DNA from: Petrosia ficiformis
Lineage: Eukaryota > Porifera > Demospongiae > Haplosclerida > Petrosiidae
Assembly (NCBI GenBank): GCA_947044365.1
Contig: OX345644.1
Coordinates: forward strand, 3,391,077 to 3,455,076
Direction of reading: 5' to 3'
DNA length: 64,000 nucleotides
This document shows, piece by piece, positions 1 through 10,325 of the stretch. Position 1 is the first letter of the stretch, and each line of letters starts with the position of its first letter. The position numbers and the translations under genes were made by a program. The notes below the pieces were generated by a model. The model had not been told where the DNA came from. It searched no databases and was given only the letters and a program-made list of their open reading frames with translations.

Positions 1-174
1 ATCATTCCTGCATTAAACAAACAAAGAATTGCTAAATGTGATTAATACATGCAATAACAAAATTAATTCTATGAGAAGAGATACTTACAACAAAATGACT
101 CCTGAATTGAAAGCTAAGATAGAGCTAGACATGCTGTTGAGAATGATAACAGTGCTGCTGCTCTAGAAAGATTG

Positions 175-463
175 GGTCTAGTAATCCTCTTGTTCCGTTC
201 AATAGATATCTCTCACACCAACTAGTAAACAAGTGGTTTCAGGACATTTTTTTTACATATTTGCAATATTCACAAATAATTGATTAATCACAAAAATAGC
301 ACCTCACAAAAATTACCTGCTTTACAATATTCATCATTTATAATAACACTATCACTTCCATTAATTTAGATTACTACTACTACTACTATCAGTAAAAGGA
401 GCTTGATAATACTTTAAAAATACTACTGTCAATCAAATCATCTTCATCACAAAACTGTAATCA
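175..463 (+). promoter_or_regulatory. 5' flank of gene 1, conserved among paralogs
   Basis: This stretch just before the gene 1 ATG aligns by eye with the sequence before gene 2 (about 13080-13371). Its last 130 bases also match the sequence before gene 4. Shared blocks include TTAATTTAGATTAC near 361-374 and a TAAAAGGAGCTTGATAA-like block near 393-410. Conservation between decayed paralog flanks suggests the promoter and 5' UTR, but no TATA box or start site can be fixed from sequence alone. Bases 1-174 show nothing recognisable. Confidence 0.5.
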
Positions 464-3400
464 ATGGATAAGGAAATTGCTTGTGCCTTTAAGAATGGAG
501 ATTATAAGAGAGCATCAGAGCTGTTAAAAAAAGTGAGCGATTCCGAGAATATTGGCTTATTGTGGTTCTATCCAATAAATTACAAGCATATGAATTGTAA
601 CATGTACAGTGTTACTCTTCTTCATCTTGCTGCTTATCATGGGTGGTTAGATATTTGTCATCAACTAATAACAGAATATAAATATAATCCTCATGTACAA
701 TACAGCTTTGGATCTCTTACTGGCCTTTCAACACAAACTTGCTTTTATAGTCGTCTACCTCCACCACCACCTTTATTCTATGGTATACTGAGTGGACACT
801 ATGAGGTAGTGATATACCTCATTAATAATTGTAATTGTAATCCTCATCAACAAAGTATAGAGGGAGAGACTCCATTATATCTGGCGTGTTTAGGAGAACA
901 TTATGAGATAGTAAAACATCTTGTTAACAAGTGTCGTGCCTGTATATGGCATCTTCTGTATAGGGCTTGTCAATATGGTGAATTACAAGTAGTAGCATTT
1001 GTAGTCTCTTTACCTTCAGTAGATGTGAATATCCAAGATGATAGTGGCTATACTCCACTACATATAGCTTGCCATTATGGTCGATTAGACATCATAAAGT
1101 TTCTTTTATCCTTACCTTCAGTAGATGTGAATATCCAAGATGATAGCGGCTATACTCCTCTACATACAGCTTGCCATTATGGTCAATTAGACATCATAAA
1201 GTTTCTCTTATCCTTACCTTCAGTAGATGTGAATATCCAAGATGATAACTGCTATACTCCTCTACATACAGCTTGCCATTATGGTCAATTAGACATCATA
1301 AAGTTTCTCTTATCCTTAACTTCAGTAGATGTGAATATTGAAATTCCTAGCTATCCTGTTTTACTACATAATGCTTGTCGTTTTGGTGCAATAGATGTTG
1401 TAAAGTTTCTTATATCTGCATCATCAGTAGATGTAAATATCCAAGATGATGATGGTTATACTCCATTGCATACAGCTTGTCATTATAGTCAATTAAACAT
1501 TATTAAGTTTCTAGTGTCTCTACCTTCGGTATATGTCAATGTTCGAGATGGTAGCAGTTGTACTCCTCTACATATAGCTTGCCATTACGGTCAATTAGAC
1601 ATCATAAAGTTTCTCTTATCCTTAACTTTAGTAGATGTGAATATTGAAATTCCTAGTTATCCTGTTTTACTACATAATGCTTGTCGTTTTGGTGCAATAG
1701 ATGTTGTAAAGTTTCTTATATCTGCATCATCAGTAGATGTAAATATCCAAGATGATGATGGTTATACTCCACTACATACAGCTTGTCGTTATAGTCAATT
1801 AGACATCATTAACTTTCTTTTATCCTTATCTTCGATAGATGTGAATATCAGAATACCTAGTTACCCTGTTCTTCTACACAAAGCTTGTTGTAATGGTACA
1901 ATAGATGTTGTACTATTTCTTGTTTCTTCATCTTCGGTAGATGTAGATGCCAAAGACGATAATGGTTATACTCCACTACACACAGCTTGTCAACATAGTC
2001 AATTAGACATTATTAAGTTTCTAGTGTCTCTACCTTTAGTTGATATGAATATCAAAGATGATGAGGGTTATACTCCACTACATACAGCTTGTCAATATGA
2101 TCAATTAGACATTATTAAGTTTCTGACGTCTTTACCTTCAGTAGATGTGAATATCCAAGACAATAGTGGCTCTACTCCACTAAATACAGCCTGTAAATAT
2201 GGTGAATTAGAAATTATAAAGTTTCTAATGTCTTTACCTTCAGTCGATATGAATATCACTGATTATAGTGGCTCTACTCTACTAAATACAGCCTGTAAAT
2301 ATAGTAAATTAGAAATTATAAAGTTTCTAATGTCTTTACTTTCAGTAGATGTGAATAGCCAAGATTATAGTGGCTCTACTCCACTAAATACAGCCTGTAA
2401 ATATAGTAAATTAGAAATTATAAAATTTCTAATATCTTTACCTTCAGTAGATGTGAATATCCAAGACAAATGTGGCTCTACTCCACTAAATACAGCCTGT
2501 AAATATACTAAATTAGAAATTATAAAGTTTCTATTGTCATTACCTTCAGTAGATGTGAATATCCAAGATGATAGTGGCTATACTCCTCTACATATAGCTT
2601 GCCATTATGGTCGATTAGACATCATAAAGTTTCTCTTATCCTTACCTTCAGTAGATGTGAATATTGAAATTCCTAGTTATCCTGTTTTACTACATAATGC
2701 TTGTCGTTTTGGTACAATAGATGTTGTAAAGTTTCTTATATCAGCATCATCAGTAGATGTAAATATCCAAGATGATGATGGTTATACTCCATTGCATACA
2801 GCTTGTCATTATAGTCAATTAGACATTATTAAGTTTCTAGTATCTCTACCTTCGGTATATATGAATACACAAGCTGATAATGGTTATACTCTATTGCATA
2901 CAGCTTGTCGATATGCTCAATTAGACATCATTAAGTCTCTAGTGTCTCTACCTGCAGTATATGTGAATGTCCAAGATGATAGCGGTTGTACTCCGCTACA
3001 TACAGCTTGTTGTTATAGTCAATTAGACATCATTAAGTTTCTAACCTCTTTGCCTTCAGTAAATGTGAATATTCGAGACCATAGTGAATATACTCCATTA
3101 CATACAGCTTGTCATTATGGTCGATTAGACATCATAAAGTTTCTCTTATCCTTACCTTCAGTAGATGTGAATATCGAAATTCCTAGTTATCCTGTTTTAC
3201 TACACAAAGCTTGTCATAAAGGTACAATAGATGTTGTACTATTTCTTGTTTCTTCATCTTCGGTAGATGTAAATGCCAAAGACGATAATCGTTATACTCC
3301 ACTACACACAGCTTGTCAACATAGTCAAATAGACATTATTAGGTTTCTAGTGTCTCTACCTTTAGTAGATATTAATATCAAAGATGATGAGGGTTATACT

Positions 3401-6400
3401 CCACTGCATACAGCTTGTCGATATGGTCAATTAGACATTATTAAGTTTCTAACATCTTTACCTTCAGTAGATGTGAATATTCAAGACAATAGTGGCTCTA
3501 CTCCACTAAATACAGCCTGTAAATATGGTAAATTAGAAATTATAAAGTTTCTAATTTCTTTACCTTCAGTGGATATGAATATCCAAGATTATAGTAGCAA
3601 TAATCTACTAAATACAACATGTCGTTGTGGTCATCTAGATGTTATAAAATTTCTAGTGTCTTTGCCTTCAGTAGATGTGAATATCCAAGACAATAGTGGC
3701 TCTACTCCACTAAATACAGCCTGTGAATATGGCAAATTAGAAATTATAAAGTTTCTAATGTCTTTACCTTCAGTAGATATGAATATCCAAGATTATAGTG
3801 GCAATAATCTACTAAATACAACATGTCGTTGTGGTCATCTAGATGTTATAAAATTTCTAGTTTCTTTGCCTTCAGTAGATGTGAATATCCAAAGTAACAG
3901 TGGCTATTCTCCAATACATACAGCTTGTCAATATAGTCAATTAGACATTGTTAACTTTCTAACGTCTTTACCTTCAGTAGATGTAAATATCAAAGATCAT
4001 GAGGGTTATACTCCACTACATACAGCTTGTCGATATGATCAATTAGACATCATTGAGTTTCTAACGTCTTTACCTTTAGTAGATGTGAATATCCAAGATT
4101 ATAGTGGCTCTACTCCACTAAATACAGCCTGTAAGTATGGTAAATTAGAAATTATAAAGTTTCTGATGTCTATACCTTCAGTAGATATGAATATCCAAGA
4201 TTATAGTGGCAATAATATACTAAATACAACATGTTGTTGTGGTCATCTAGATGTTATAAAATTTCTAGTTTCTTTGCCTTCAGTAGATGTGAATATCCAA
4301 GATGGTAGCGGTTATACTCCACTACATATAGCTTGTCGGTACGGTAAATTAGACATTATAAAGTTTTTAGTATCTTCCCCTTCAGTAGATGTGAATATCC
4401 AAAGTAACAGTGGCTATTATCTTATACATACAGCTTGTCAATATAGTCAATTAGACATTGTTAAGTTTCTAGCATCTTCACCTTCAGTGGATGTGAACAT
4501 CCAAAGTAACAATGGCTATACTCCATTACATACAGCTTGTGAGTATGGTAAATTACAAGTTATTAAGTTTTTAGTGTCTTTGACTTCAGTAGATGTGAAC
4601 ATCCAAAGTTATAGTGGCTCTACTCCATTACATACAGCTTGTGAGTTTGGTCAATTACAAATTATTGAATTTCTAGTGTCTTTACCTTCAGTAGATGTCA
4701 ATATCAAAGATCGTAGTGGCTATACGCTTCTTCATAAATCTTGTCGTTATGGTCAATTAGACATCATAAACTTTATTTTATCCTTATCCTCAATAGATGT
4801 GAATATCAGAATTCCTAGTTACCCTGTTCTTCTTCGCAAAGCTTGTCGTAATGGTGCAATAGATATTGTACTATTTCTTGTTTCTTCATCTTCAGTAGAT
4901 ATAAATGCCAAAGATGATAATGGTTATACCCCACTACACACAGCTTGTCATCATGGTAAATTAGATATTGTAAAGTTTCTTATGTCTACAGAAGGAATAA
5001 ATCCAATATCTACTGATAAAAATGGTAATACACCACTTCATGCAGCATGTAGCAATCATGAAGTAGATATAGTAACATATCTCTTGTCAACAGGCCATAC
5101 AAATCCAATGTCTAGGAACAGTCAACTAAGAACTCCAGTACAAATGGCAGGACATAACTATAGCATCTTGAAACTGTTTGAACCATTTCAACAATGTAAA
5201 GTGGATTTCCCTGTTGAGTCATACAGTAAGGTCTTCCTATGTGGTAATACTACTAATGGTAAGAGTTCTTTGGCTCATACATTGTTGCAACGACTGAGTA
5301 TCTCATGGCAAGACAAATACAATCCTTTTAAACGTCAAGAGAAAGCCGAGCCTCTCACAGCTGGTATTGTTCCTCATCATCTTCAGAGTAATGAGACAGG
5401 TAATATTGTCTTATATGATTTAGCTGGTCATCCTGAATACTACAGTAGTCATGAAGCTGTCTTAGCAACCCTAATGTTGAGATCTCCTGCTGTGTTTATT
5501 ATCCTAGTCAAGCTAACAGATGCACTGGAGGATATTAAAATGCAGTTGTACTATTGGGCTAACTTTATTCAGAATGCATGTGGTCGAATGTCTAAGAAGT
5601 CTCAAGTAATTATAGTAGGTAGTCATGCTGATAAAAGAAGAGCTACAGAGAATGCCAAAGCCATAGTTGACAATTGTGATTTTGAACAGATATTTCAACA
5701 ACTGGAGTATAAAGGTTTTGTAGCTATGGATTGTCGTAATCAAAATAAAACAGGCTTTGACCAGTTCATTACTTACCTTTTGGAGAGTAGTCAAGCAGTA
5801 GTTGACCAGTCCGATAGTATTAGTTTCTATTGTCATGTTTTGTATGCCTTTCTTAAGACAAAGCTGGATCAGAAAACTATGACTTTATATCATCTTACAC
5901 AGATGATGCATGATGAGAATGAGCCTTCCCTTCCATCAAATGAATCTGTTCTCCTTGAATTGTTAACTATTCTCAGTGATAAAGGTCTCCTCCTGTTCAT
6001 CAATAGCGCAGATTCTACCAGTAGCTGGGTGATTATAGACAAGCAAAGCCTCTTGAAAGAGATTAATGGCACGCTATTTGCTCCATCATACTTTAAGGAG
6101 TATCGTTCAACTCTGGCTAGTAACACTGGGATAGTACCAGTTTCTGTCCTAAGTGATGTGTTCCCTCAATATGATTCTGACATGTTAGTTGGGTTTCTGA
6201 AAAGTTTGGAGTTCTGCCATGAGATCGATGAAAATACTCTTAAAATTATTACTACCAATCTCTTGTCTTCCTCAGACAAGTTGTTATATTTTCCAGCTCT
6301 TGTTAGTGCTGAGCCTTCTTCTGAAGTGACTATCACTGATGGATTTGGGTGGTGTCTTTGGTGTCCTAATCCCTACCAATTCTTGTCAACCAGGTTTCTT

Positions 6401-7093
6401 CAAGTTCTTTTACTACGAATAGCTTATTTATTTTCTTATGAAGTTAATGATATTGGTATCATTCATTGGTTTCCAGTTCAAACCTTAGATCGATCTTGTC
6501 ATGTATGGAAGAATGGTATTTGTTGGACAAGAGATGGTGTTAAAACAGTAGTACAAGTTAGTGAACAGAATCGTAGTGTTGTATTACTAGTACAACCACT
6601 TCATGAGAGTTTAGAGTTAGAAAGCCTTCAAGTTCGTAGTTCAATTACTCAGAAGATCCTTCAGATTAAAGATGAGTTTTGTCATTCTTGTGATACTCAA
6701 GAGTGCCTCATTTCTCCTCATAACCTAAACGTGGCCTTACAGTATAATCTTAAAAATTTATCAATCTTCAAAATAGAAGATATTTCTAGAGTGCTAATAC
6801 TGAAGAAAATGTTTGTAACAAGCAATACGACAGAATCACTAAATATATCCTCACTCCTGGGACAGTTAGAACCATACCACTCCCTCCCTCTATCAGCAAT
6901 CTATCAGCTGTTTGGTGATAATAGAGGCAGTGATTGTATACCAGAACAAGTCTTTAGAGAAATACAAGAAAGATGTAGTCCAATAATGGATATCTATCCA
7001 GTAACCAGAGAGTCCAGCACATACCTGTCAGTTAGAGATCATCTGAACAGATTCAGTATATTTGGTGGAAGGAATCCATTTGTAAGTGAATGA
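464..7093 (+). CDS. Gene 1 main exon: ankyrin repeat-Roc-COR protein
   Basis: A 2209-codon reading frame that starts at the ATG shared with genes 2 and 4 (MDxEIA-like N terminus). Residues from about 45 to 1545 are ankyrin repeats of 33-34 residues, well over 40 of them, with the TPLHTAC and VDVNI signatures. A Roc-type GTPase follows: P-loop GNTTNGKS at 1594-1601, DLAG at 1652-1655, and SHAD at 1720-1723 where small GTPases have NKxD (Roc domains have THxD). The next 400 residues fit a COR dimerisation region. The exon most likely ends at 7081, because CCATTT is followed by the donor GTAAGT; the stop at 7091 is read only if unspliced. Known Roco proteins are GTP-regulated scaffolds, and ankyrin arrays bind protein partners. 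Ligand and pathway are unknown. It continues into the death-fold exons downstream. Confidence 0.88.
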   Translation: MDKEIACAFKNGDYKRASELLKKVSDSENIGLLWFYPINYKHMNCNMYSVTLLHLAAYHGWLDICHQLITEYKYNPHVQYSFGSLTGLSTQTCFYSRLPPPPPLFYGILSGHYEVVIYLINNCNCNPHQQSIEGETPLYLACLGEHYEIVKHLVNKCRACIWHLLYRACQYGELQVVAFVVSLPSVDVNIQDDSGYTPLHIACHYGRLDIIKFLLSLPSVDVNIQDDSGYTPLHTACHYGQLDIIKFLLSLPSVDVNIQDDNCYTPLHTACHYGQLDIIKFLLSLTSVDVNIEIPSYPVLLHNACRFGAIDVVKFLISASSVDVNIQDDDGYTPLHTACHYSQLNIIKFLVSLPSVYVNVRDGSSCTPLHIACHYGQLDIIKFLLSLTLVDVNIEIPSYPVLLHNACRFGAIDVVKFLISASSVDVNIQDDDGYTPLHTACRYSQLDIINFLLSLSSIDVNIRIPSYPVLLHKACCNGTIDVVLFLVSSSSVDVDAKDDNGYTPLHTACQHSQLDIIKFLVSLPLVDMNIKDDEGYTPLHTACQYDQLDIIKFLTSLPSVDVNIQDNSGSTPLNTACKYGELEIIKFLMSLPSVDMNITDYSGSTLLNTACKYSKLEIIKFLMSLLSVDVNSQDYSGSTPLNTACKYSKLEIIKFLISLPSVDVNIQDKCGSTPLNTACKYTKLEIIKFLLSLPSVDVNIQDDSGYTPLHIACHYGRLDIIKFLLSLPSVDVNIEIPSYPVLLHNACRFGTIDVVKFLISASSVDVNIQDDDGYTPLHTACHYSQLDIIKFLVSLPSVYMNTQADNGYTLLHTACRYAQLDIIKSLVSLPAVYVNVQDDSGCTPLHTACCYSQLDIIKFLTSLPSVNVNIRDHSEYTPLHTACHYGRLDIIKFLLSLPSVDVNIEIPSYPVLLHKACHKGTIDVVLFLVSSSSVDVNAKDDNRYTPLHTACQHSQIDIIRFLVSLPLVDINIKDDEGYTPLHTACRYGQLDIIKFLTSLPSVDVNIQDNSGSTPLNTACKYGKLEIIKFLISLPSVDMNIQDYSSNNLLNTTCRCGHLDVIKFLVSLPSVDVNIQDNSGSTPLNTACEYGKLEIIKFLMSLPSVDMNIQDYSGNNLLNTTCRCGHLDVIKFLVSLPSVDVNIQSNSGYSPIHTACQYSQLDIVNFLTSLPSVDVNIKDHEGYTPLHTACRYDQLDIIEFLTSLPLVDVNIQDYSGSTPLNTACKYGKLEIIKFLMSIPSVDMNIQDYSGNNILNTTCCCGHLDVIKFLVSLPSVDVNIQDGSGYTPLHIACRYGKLDIIKFLVSSPSVDVNIQSNSGYYLIHTACQYSQLDIVKFLASSPSVDVNIQSNNGYTPLHTACEYGKLQVIKFLVSLTSVDVNIQSYSGSTPLHTACEFGQLQIIEFLVSLPSVDVNIKDRSGYTLLHKSCRYGQLDIINFILSLSSIDVNIRIPSYPVLLRKACRNGAIDIVLFLVSSSSVDINAKDDNGYTPLHTACHHGKLDIVKFLMSTEGINPISTDKNGNTPLHAACSNHEVDIVTYLLSTGHTNPMSRNSQLRTPVQMAGHNYSILKLFEPFQQCKVDFPVESYSKVFLCGNTTNGKSSLAHTLLQRLSISWQDKYNPFKRQEKAEPLTAGIVPHHLQSNETGNIVLYDLAGHPEYYSSHEAVLATLMLRSPAVFIILVKLTDALEDIKMQLYYWANFIQNACGRMSKKSQVIIVGSHADKRRATENAKAIVDNCDFEQIFQQLEYKGFVAMDCRNQNKTGFDQFITYLLESSQAVVDQSDSISFYCHVLYAFLKTKLDQKTMTLYHLTQMMHDENEPSLPSNESVLLELLTILSDKGLLLFINSADSTSSWVIIDKQSLLKEINGTLFAPSYFKEYRSTLASNTGIVPVSVLSDVFPQYDSDMLVGFLKSLEFCHEIDENTLKIITTNLLSSSDKLLYFPALVSAEPSSEVTITDGFGWCLWCPNPYQFLSTRFLQVLLLRIAYLFSYEVNDIGIIHWFPVQTLDRSCHVWKNGICWTRDGVKTVVQVSEQNRSVVLLVQPLHESLELESLQVRSSITQKILQIKDEFCHSCDTQECLISPHNLNVALQYNLKNLSIFKIEDISRVLILKKMFVTSNTTESLNISSLLGQLEPYHSLPLSAIYQLFGDNRGSDCIPEQVFREIQERCSPIMDIYPVTRESSTYLSVRDHLNRFSIFGGRNPFVSE

Positions 7094-7171
7094 TTATGTA
7101 TTCTATGAAGCATTTATTATATGTTTGTACTACAGAATTTACAATTTATTTAAGACGTGTTTTAATTATAG

Positions 7172-7283
7172 GATATTGCTGATCCTGTTCTGACTGATGA
7201 TGAGAGAAAGATGATTTCTCAATCATTCTCTGATACTACTAATGTTAAACCTCTTAGCTGTACAATACCAGATGATACACTAG
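7172..7283 (+). CDS. Gene 1 exon 2, linker exon
   Basis: A 112-nt exon between TTTTAATTATAG and TAG|GTGAAT, entering in phase 0 and leaving in phase 1. It encodes an acidic linker beginning DIADPVLTDDERKMIS. The same exon with the same phases follows the main exon in genes 2, 3 and 4, with few changes, which supports it as coding. It joins the COR region to the death-fold exons. No domain is recognised. Confidence 0.75.
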
Positions 7284-7640
7284 GTGAATATAACTAACAA
7301 ATGTTATATATAAAATACATGATATATGTAGATGTTGATTAAAATATACACGTACACAAAGAAAATGGCATGGGTTTGTTACATCCATGATTTTAAGTGA
7401 CAGAATACTATGCAATATTACCCTCTACTTATCCTGTGTGTGTGAGGGTTATCAATACAAAAACCTTTTAAAAGAAAATGTAGGGATGTCAAAATGCAAG
7501 TAATGTGAAGAAGATCAGACACTGAAGGTTAACACAGGACCCTAAATTAAACATATATTACGTATGTGATATTAAAGGTACAACACTATAACTAGCATTT
7601 AATAACTATACTTTATCTCTCACTTCATATTTGTTAATAG
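7284..7640 (+). other. Gene 1 intron with beta-MITE half
   Basis: Intron between exon 2 and the first CARD exon. Bases about 7440-7560 are the left half of the beta MITE, present in full in the same intron of genes 3 and 4. The small 69-nt exon seen in gene 4 is missing here: only the bases after its donor (near 7577) remain. Confidence 0.55.
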
Positions 7641-7952
7641 ATTCAACAACTTCTCTGACTATATTTACAAGACATGTGAATGAAATGTTGGGTGTGATAT
7701 CAGATCCAGACACAGAGAGACTACCTAATGATCTCTCATCAGCTAATCTAATACCATATTGTATCAAAGATGATCTTATCTCTACTAAAGGTCTCTCTCG
7801 TTATCAAAAGGCCAGCAAATTACTGAATGAGATCGAGAGATCGCTCAGGAACTTGAATACTCCCGAGACATTGGAGACGTTCTGTCTGGTAGTGAAGAAA
7901 CAAGAAAACCAAGGTCTGAAAAAAATAGCTGGAAAAATGTTAAAGGAGCTAG
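7641..7952 (+). CDS. Gene 1 exon, first CARD-like domain
   Basis: A 312-nt symmetrical phase 1-1 exon between TTAATAG and CTAG|GTGAGG, coding for 104 residues. The predicted helices fit a CARD: TIFTRHVNEMLGVISD, then DTERLPNDLSSANLIPY, GLSRYQKASKLLNEIERSL, and a last pair ending MLKELG. CARDs are death-fold adaptors that recruit other CARD proteins in apoptosis and innate immunity. The match is by eye; a divergent Death or DED fold is the alternative. The open frame runs to 7984 if the donor is not used. Confidence 0.75.
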
Positions 7953-8043
7953 GTGAGGAGATAAATGTGCTTACTATATTGTAACATGTCTACTGATACT
8001 GTAATTAGATGGTCGGTAGACATAATATATATCACATATACAG

Positions 8044-8094
8044 GTTCAATACAAGATGGAGTTGGATTAGTTTCCTCTAGAAATCTCACTACAG
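8044..8094 (+). CDS. Gene 1 17-codon linker exon
   Basis: A 51-nt phase 1-1 exon between CACATATACAG and ACAG|GTATTG, coding for SIQDGVGLVSSRNLTT-like linker residues. The same exon lies between the two CARD exons in genes 3 and 4 with one or two differences. It can be skipped without breaking the frame. Confidence 0.65.
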
Positions 8095-8165
8095 GTATTG
8101 AACTATAATATTTATTATTAATAGTAATTATTAGTTAATAACTTTGTTTTTTGTTATGTCTGTAG

Positions 8166-8477
8166 ATTCAAAATCTCCGTTGACTATATTCGTGAGACAC
8201 ATGTGTGAAATGTTAGATGCAATATCTGATCCAGACACAGAGAGACTACCTAATGATCTGTCATCAGCTAACCTAATACCATATTCTATGAAAGATGATC
8301 TTATATCTACTAAAGGTCTCTCTCGTTATCAAAAAGCCAGTATTCTACTGAATGAGATACACAGATCACTGAGATCCACTAATAAACCAGAGATATTAGA
8401 AAACTTCAGTGAAGTTTTAACGAAACAAGACAATCCAGCACTGACAAGAATTGCTGACCACATGTTAAAAGAACTAG
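8166..8477 (+). CDS. Gene 1 exon, second CARD-like domain
   Basis: A second 312-nt phase 1-1 exon, between GTCTGTAG and CTAG|GTATGT. Its protein closely resembles the first CARD exon (shared ISDPDTERLPNDLSSANLIP and STKGLSRYQKAS), so the tandem CARDs arose by exon duplication. If the donor is not used the protein ends GMCF and stops at 8491. No further 3' exon is evident, so the true end of gene 1 is uncertain. Confidence 0.72.
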
Positions 8478-8959
8478 GTATGTGTTTTTAAAATAATATT
8501 AACACATATTAATTATTACTAGTAATTTGTGATCAGGATGAGCTTTTCAAAGCTCATCTTTGAAAGTAATTATTTATTTTGCTAGATAATTAATAATTAT
8601 CCAATTATTTGTGAAGATATTTGTATTTACTTTTCTCATATAGATAGATGGTAGAGACTGAATATGAGATAGATTGCAAAGTTTTTATTATTATTATTAT
8701 AGTATATAGGAGCTGCCACTTTTTTTGTTTGCTTTGTATTTTCAAGCTCATGTTGTTTTTATGATTATTTTATCTGTCAATTTCAATAATAGTTACAGTT
8801 AATTAGAGGTATAGTAAGGGAGAGAGATGATGATAGAGGTTGATTGATTGGTAAGAAGTAGGAAAGCTAGGAAATCTGAAAATCAAGAGTAAAGAAGCCA
8901 GCGTGTAGAGATAATGAAAAATGTGTCATCATTAATTCAATGTCTATGTATTACAAGAA
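8478..8959. other. Gene 1 3' flank with 22-nt hairpin
   Basis: Non-coding. Holds a 22-nt imperfect palindrome at 8537-8558 (GATGAGCTTTTCAAAGCTCA and two more bases) that recurs at the same place after genes 3 and 4. The bases TCTTTGAA at 8557-8564 are the empty target site of the hAT-like MITE found there in genes 3 and 4. Nothing else is recognised. Confidence 0.5.
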
Positions 8960-9060
8960 TAATTAAAAGAAAAATTCAATATGTAAAAATGAAAGAAATG
9001 TAGAGACATCAAAACCAGGATGGTACTAAGACAGGAAGTTAACATAGGGTCAACCCAATG
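8960..9060. mobile_element. beta MITE, partial copy
   Basis: Carries the left end of the beta family: AAAATGAAAGAAATGTAGAG followed by a CATCAAAA block and a GGTTAACA-like block. Compare the fuller copies at about 11983-12262, 39275-39555 and 61480-61740. The right half is not visible. Confidence 0.5.
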
Positions 9061-10190
9061 GAGATAGAGACATTAATTCATATTGGAGTAAGTTCAACAG
9101 TTCTGGAGTGTCCTGTTTGTAGGAGAGAATCCCTGATATTTTACGATATGCAATTGAAGAACAAAACCGTTTATTTTTCTGAAATTGATATCTGAATTTG
9201 ACTATGAAATTGAAATCTGACTTAATATATCGTTTTCATATGCTTTGGCATGCAATGCTGTGTTTAATTCATTTTGCTCTCTGATATATATATAGTTGTC
9301 ATATATTGTTTTACTCAACAGGGGCTGAAATGTAGTTGAGAATTTGGGAGCACTATTGGCATGCTGAAAGTGCACGAAAATTAGGTTTTTAACAATTTTC
9401 ATGAAGGGTGTGGAAATCTTTGTATTGTATACCTATAATGTGAACAGTCCAGTATATAAAAAAATCCTAAGTTGAAAAAAAAAACATCAAGTCATATACA
9501 TGAAGATAAAAAATTATACATTACCATAATTATGTATATACAACATAATGTGATCAAACAGAGACAGCTAGTATATACATCAGTGTAAAAAGGTGTACTT
9601 ATATTACATGAGGAAACACAATAGAACTCCATACTACACTACTAACCAGTCATTAAAACTGCATGGTACCAACAGCAACTAGCTATTGCTTGATATGTAT
9701 CTATCTACAATGATGTAATAATGATGTAATGCACTGAACTGCATTTTTATTGTTAGAATTTACCCTCTCTGTCTTGACTATAGTGAATATTCAGGCATCT
9801 AGCCTATGCAAAAGGTAGTCTCACATAGTTAGACCCAACTCACACCATAAACAGAGCCAGTACACAAATCGGTAACATACAGACGATATCTACTTATAAT
9901 TATCATAATAGTAAATTTTATGTACAATAGCTATATTATATTCAATCACTAGTACACAAAGTTGCAGAACTAATTTAAAAAGAAACCATACCAGTTTTTA
10001 ACATAACTATTTAGACTGTAATGTGAAACACACATGCTCAGATATGCCCACAATGAAATTTAATTACTAATCGTCAGAATTTAATTTGACAATACTCTAT
10101 GAATAGAAACAATAAATATTTACTACCATCGATATTTCCACGTTACAGTATTAGTTCTTACCTGATTTTATAGTAGTAGTAAATTGATTA
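9061..10190. other. Intergenic, nothing recognised
   Basis: AT-rich sequence between genes 1 and 2. No open frame with a recognisable domain, no splice-bounded exon and no clear repeat. No dynein relic is seen here, unlike the gaps after genes 2, 3 and 4. Confidence 0.5.
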
Positions 10191-10194
10191 TCAC

Positions 10195-10325
10195 ATGTAT
10201 AATACACATGTACATATTAATATTGATACACATGTACATATTCAATACTGATACACATGTGCATATTCGATACTGATACACATGTACATATTCAATACTG
10301 ATACAAATGTACATATTCAATACTA
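10195..10325. repeat. 25-bp minisatellite, about 5 units
   Basis: Tandem units of 25 bp with the consensus ACATATTCAATACTGATAC plus ACATGT. The first unit diverges (ATTAATATTGAT) and one unit carries GCATATTCGATACTGAT. The array ends near ACTAGTAAAC. Confidence 0.8.

Noticed and set aside
5217..5660. NACHT or other NLR-type ATPase
   Set aside because: The motifs are P-loop GNTTNGKS, DLAG and SHAD with COR-like sequence after them, which is the Roc pattern. No NACHT Walker B block is seen.
464..7093. Origin from a bacterial symbiont, since symbionts often carry ankyrin proteins
   Set aside because: The genes have spliced tail exons with CARD and Death domains, family-wide intron phases and animal transposons in their introns.
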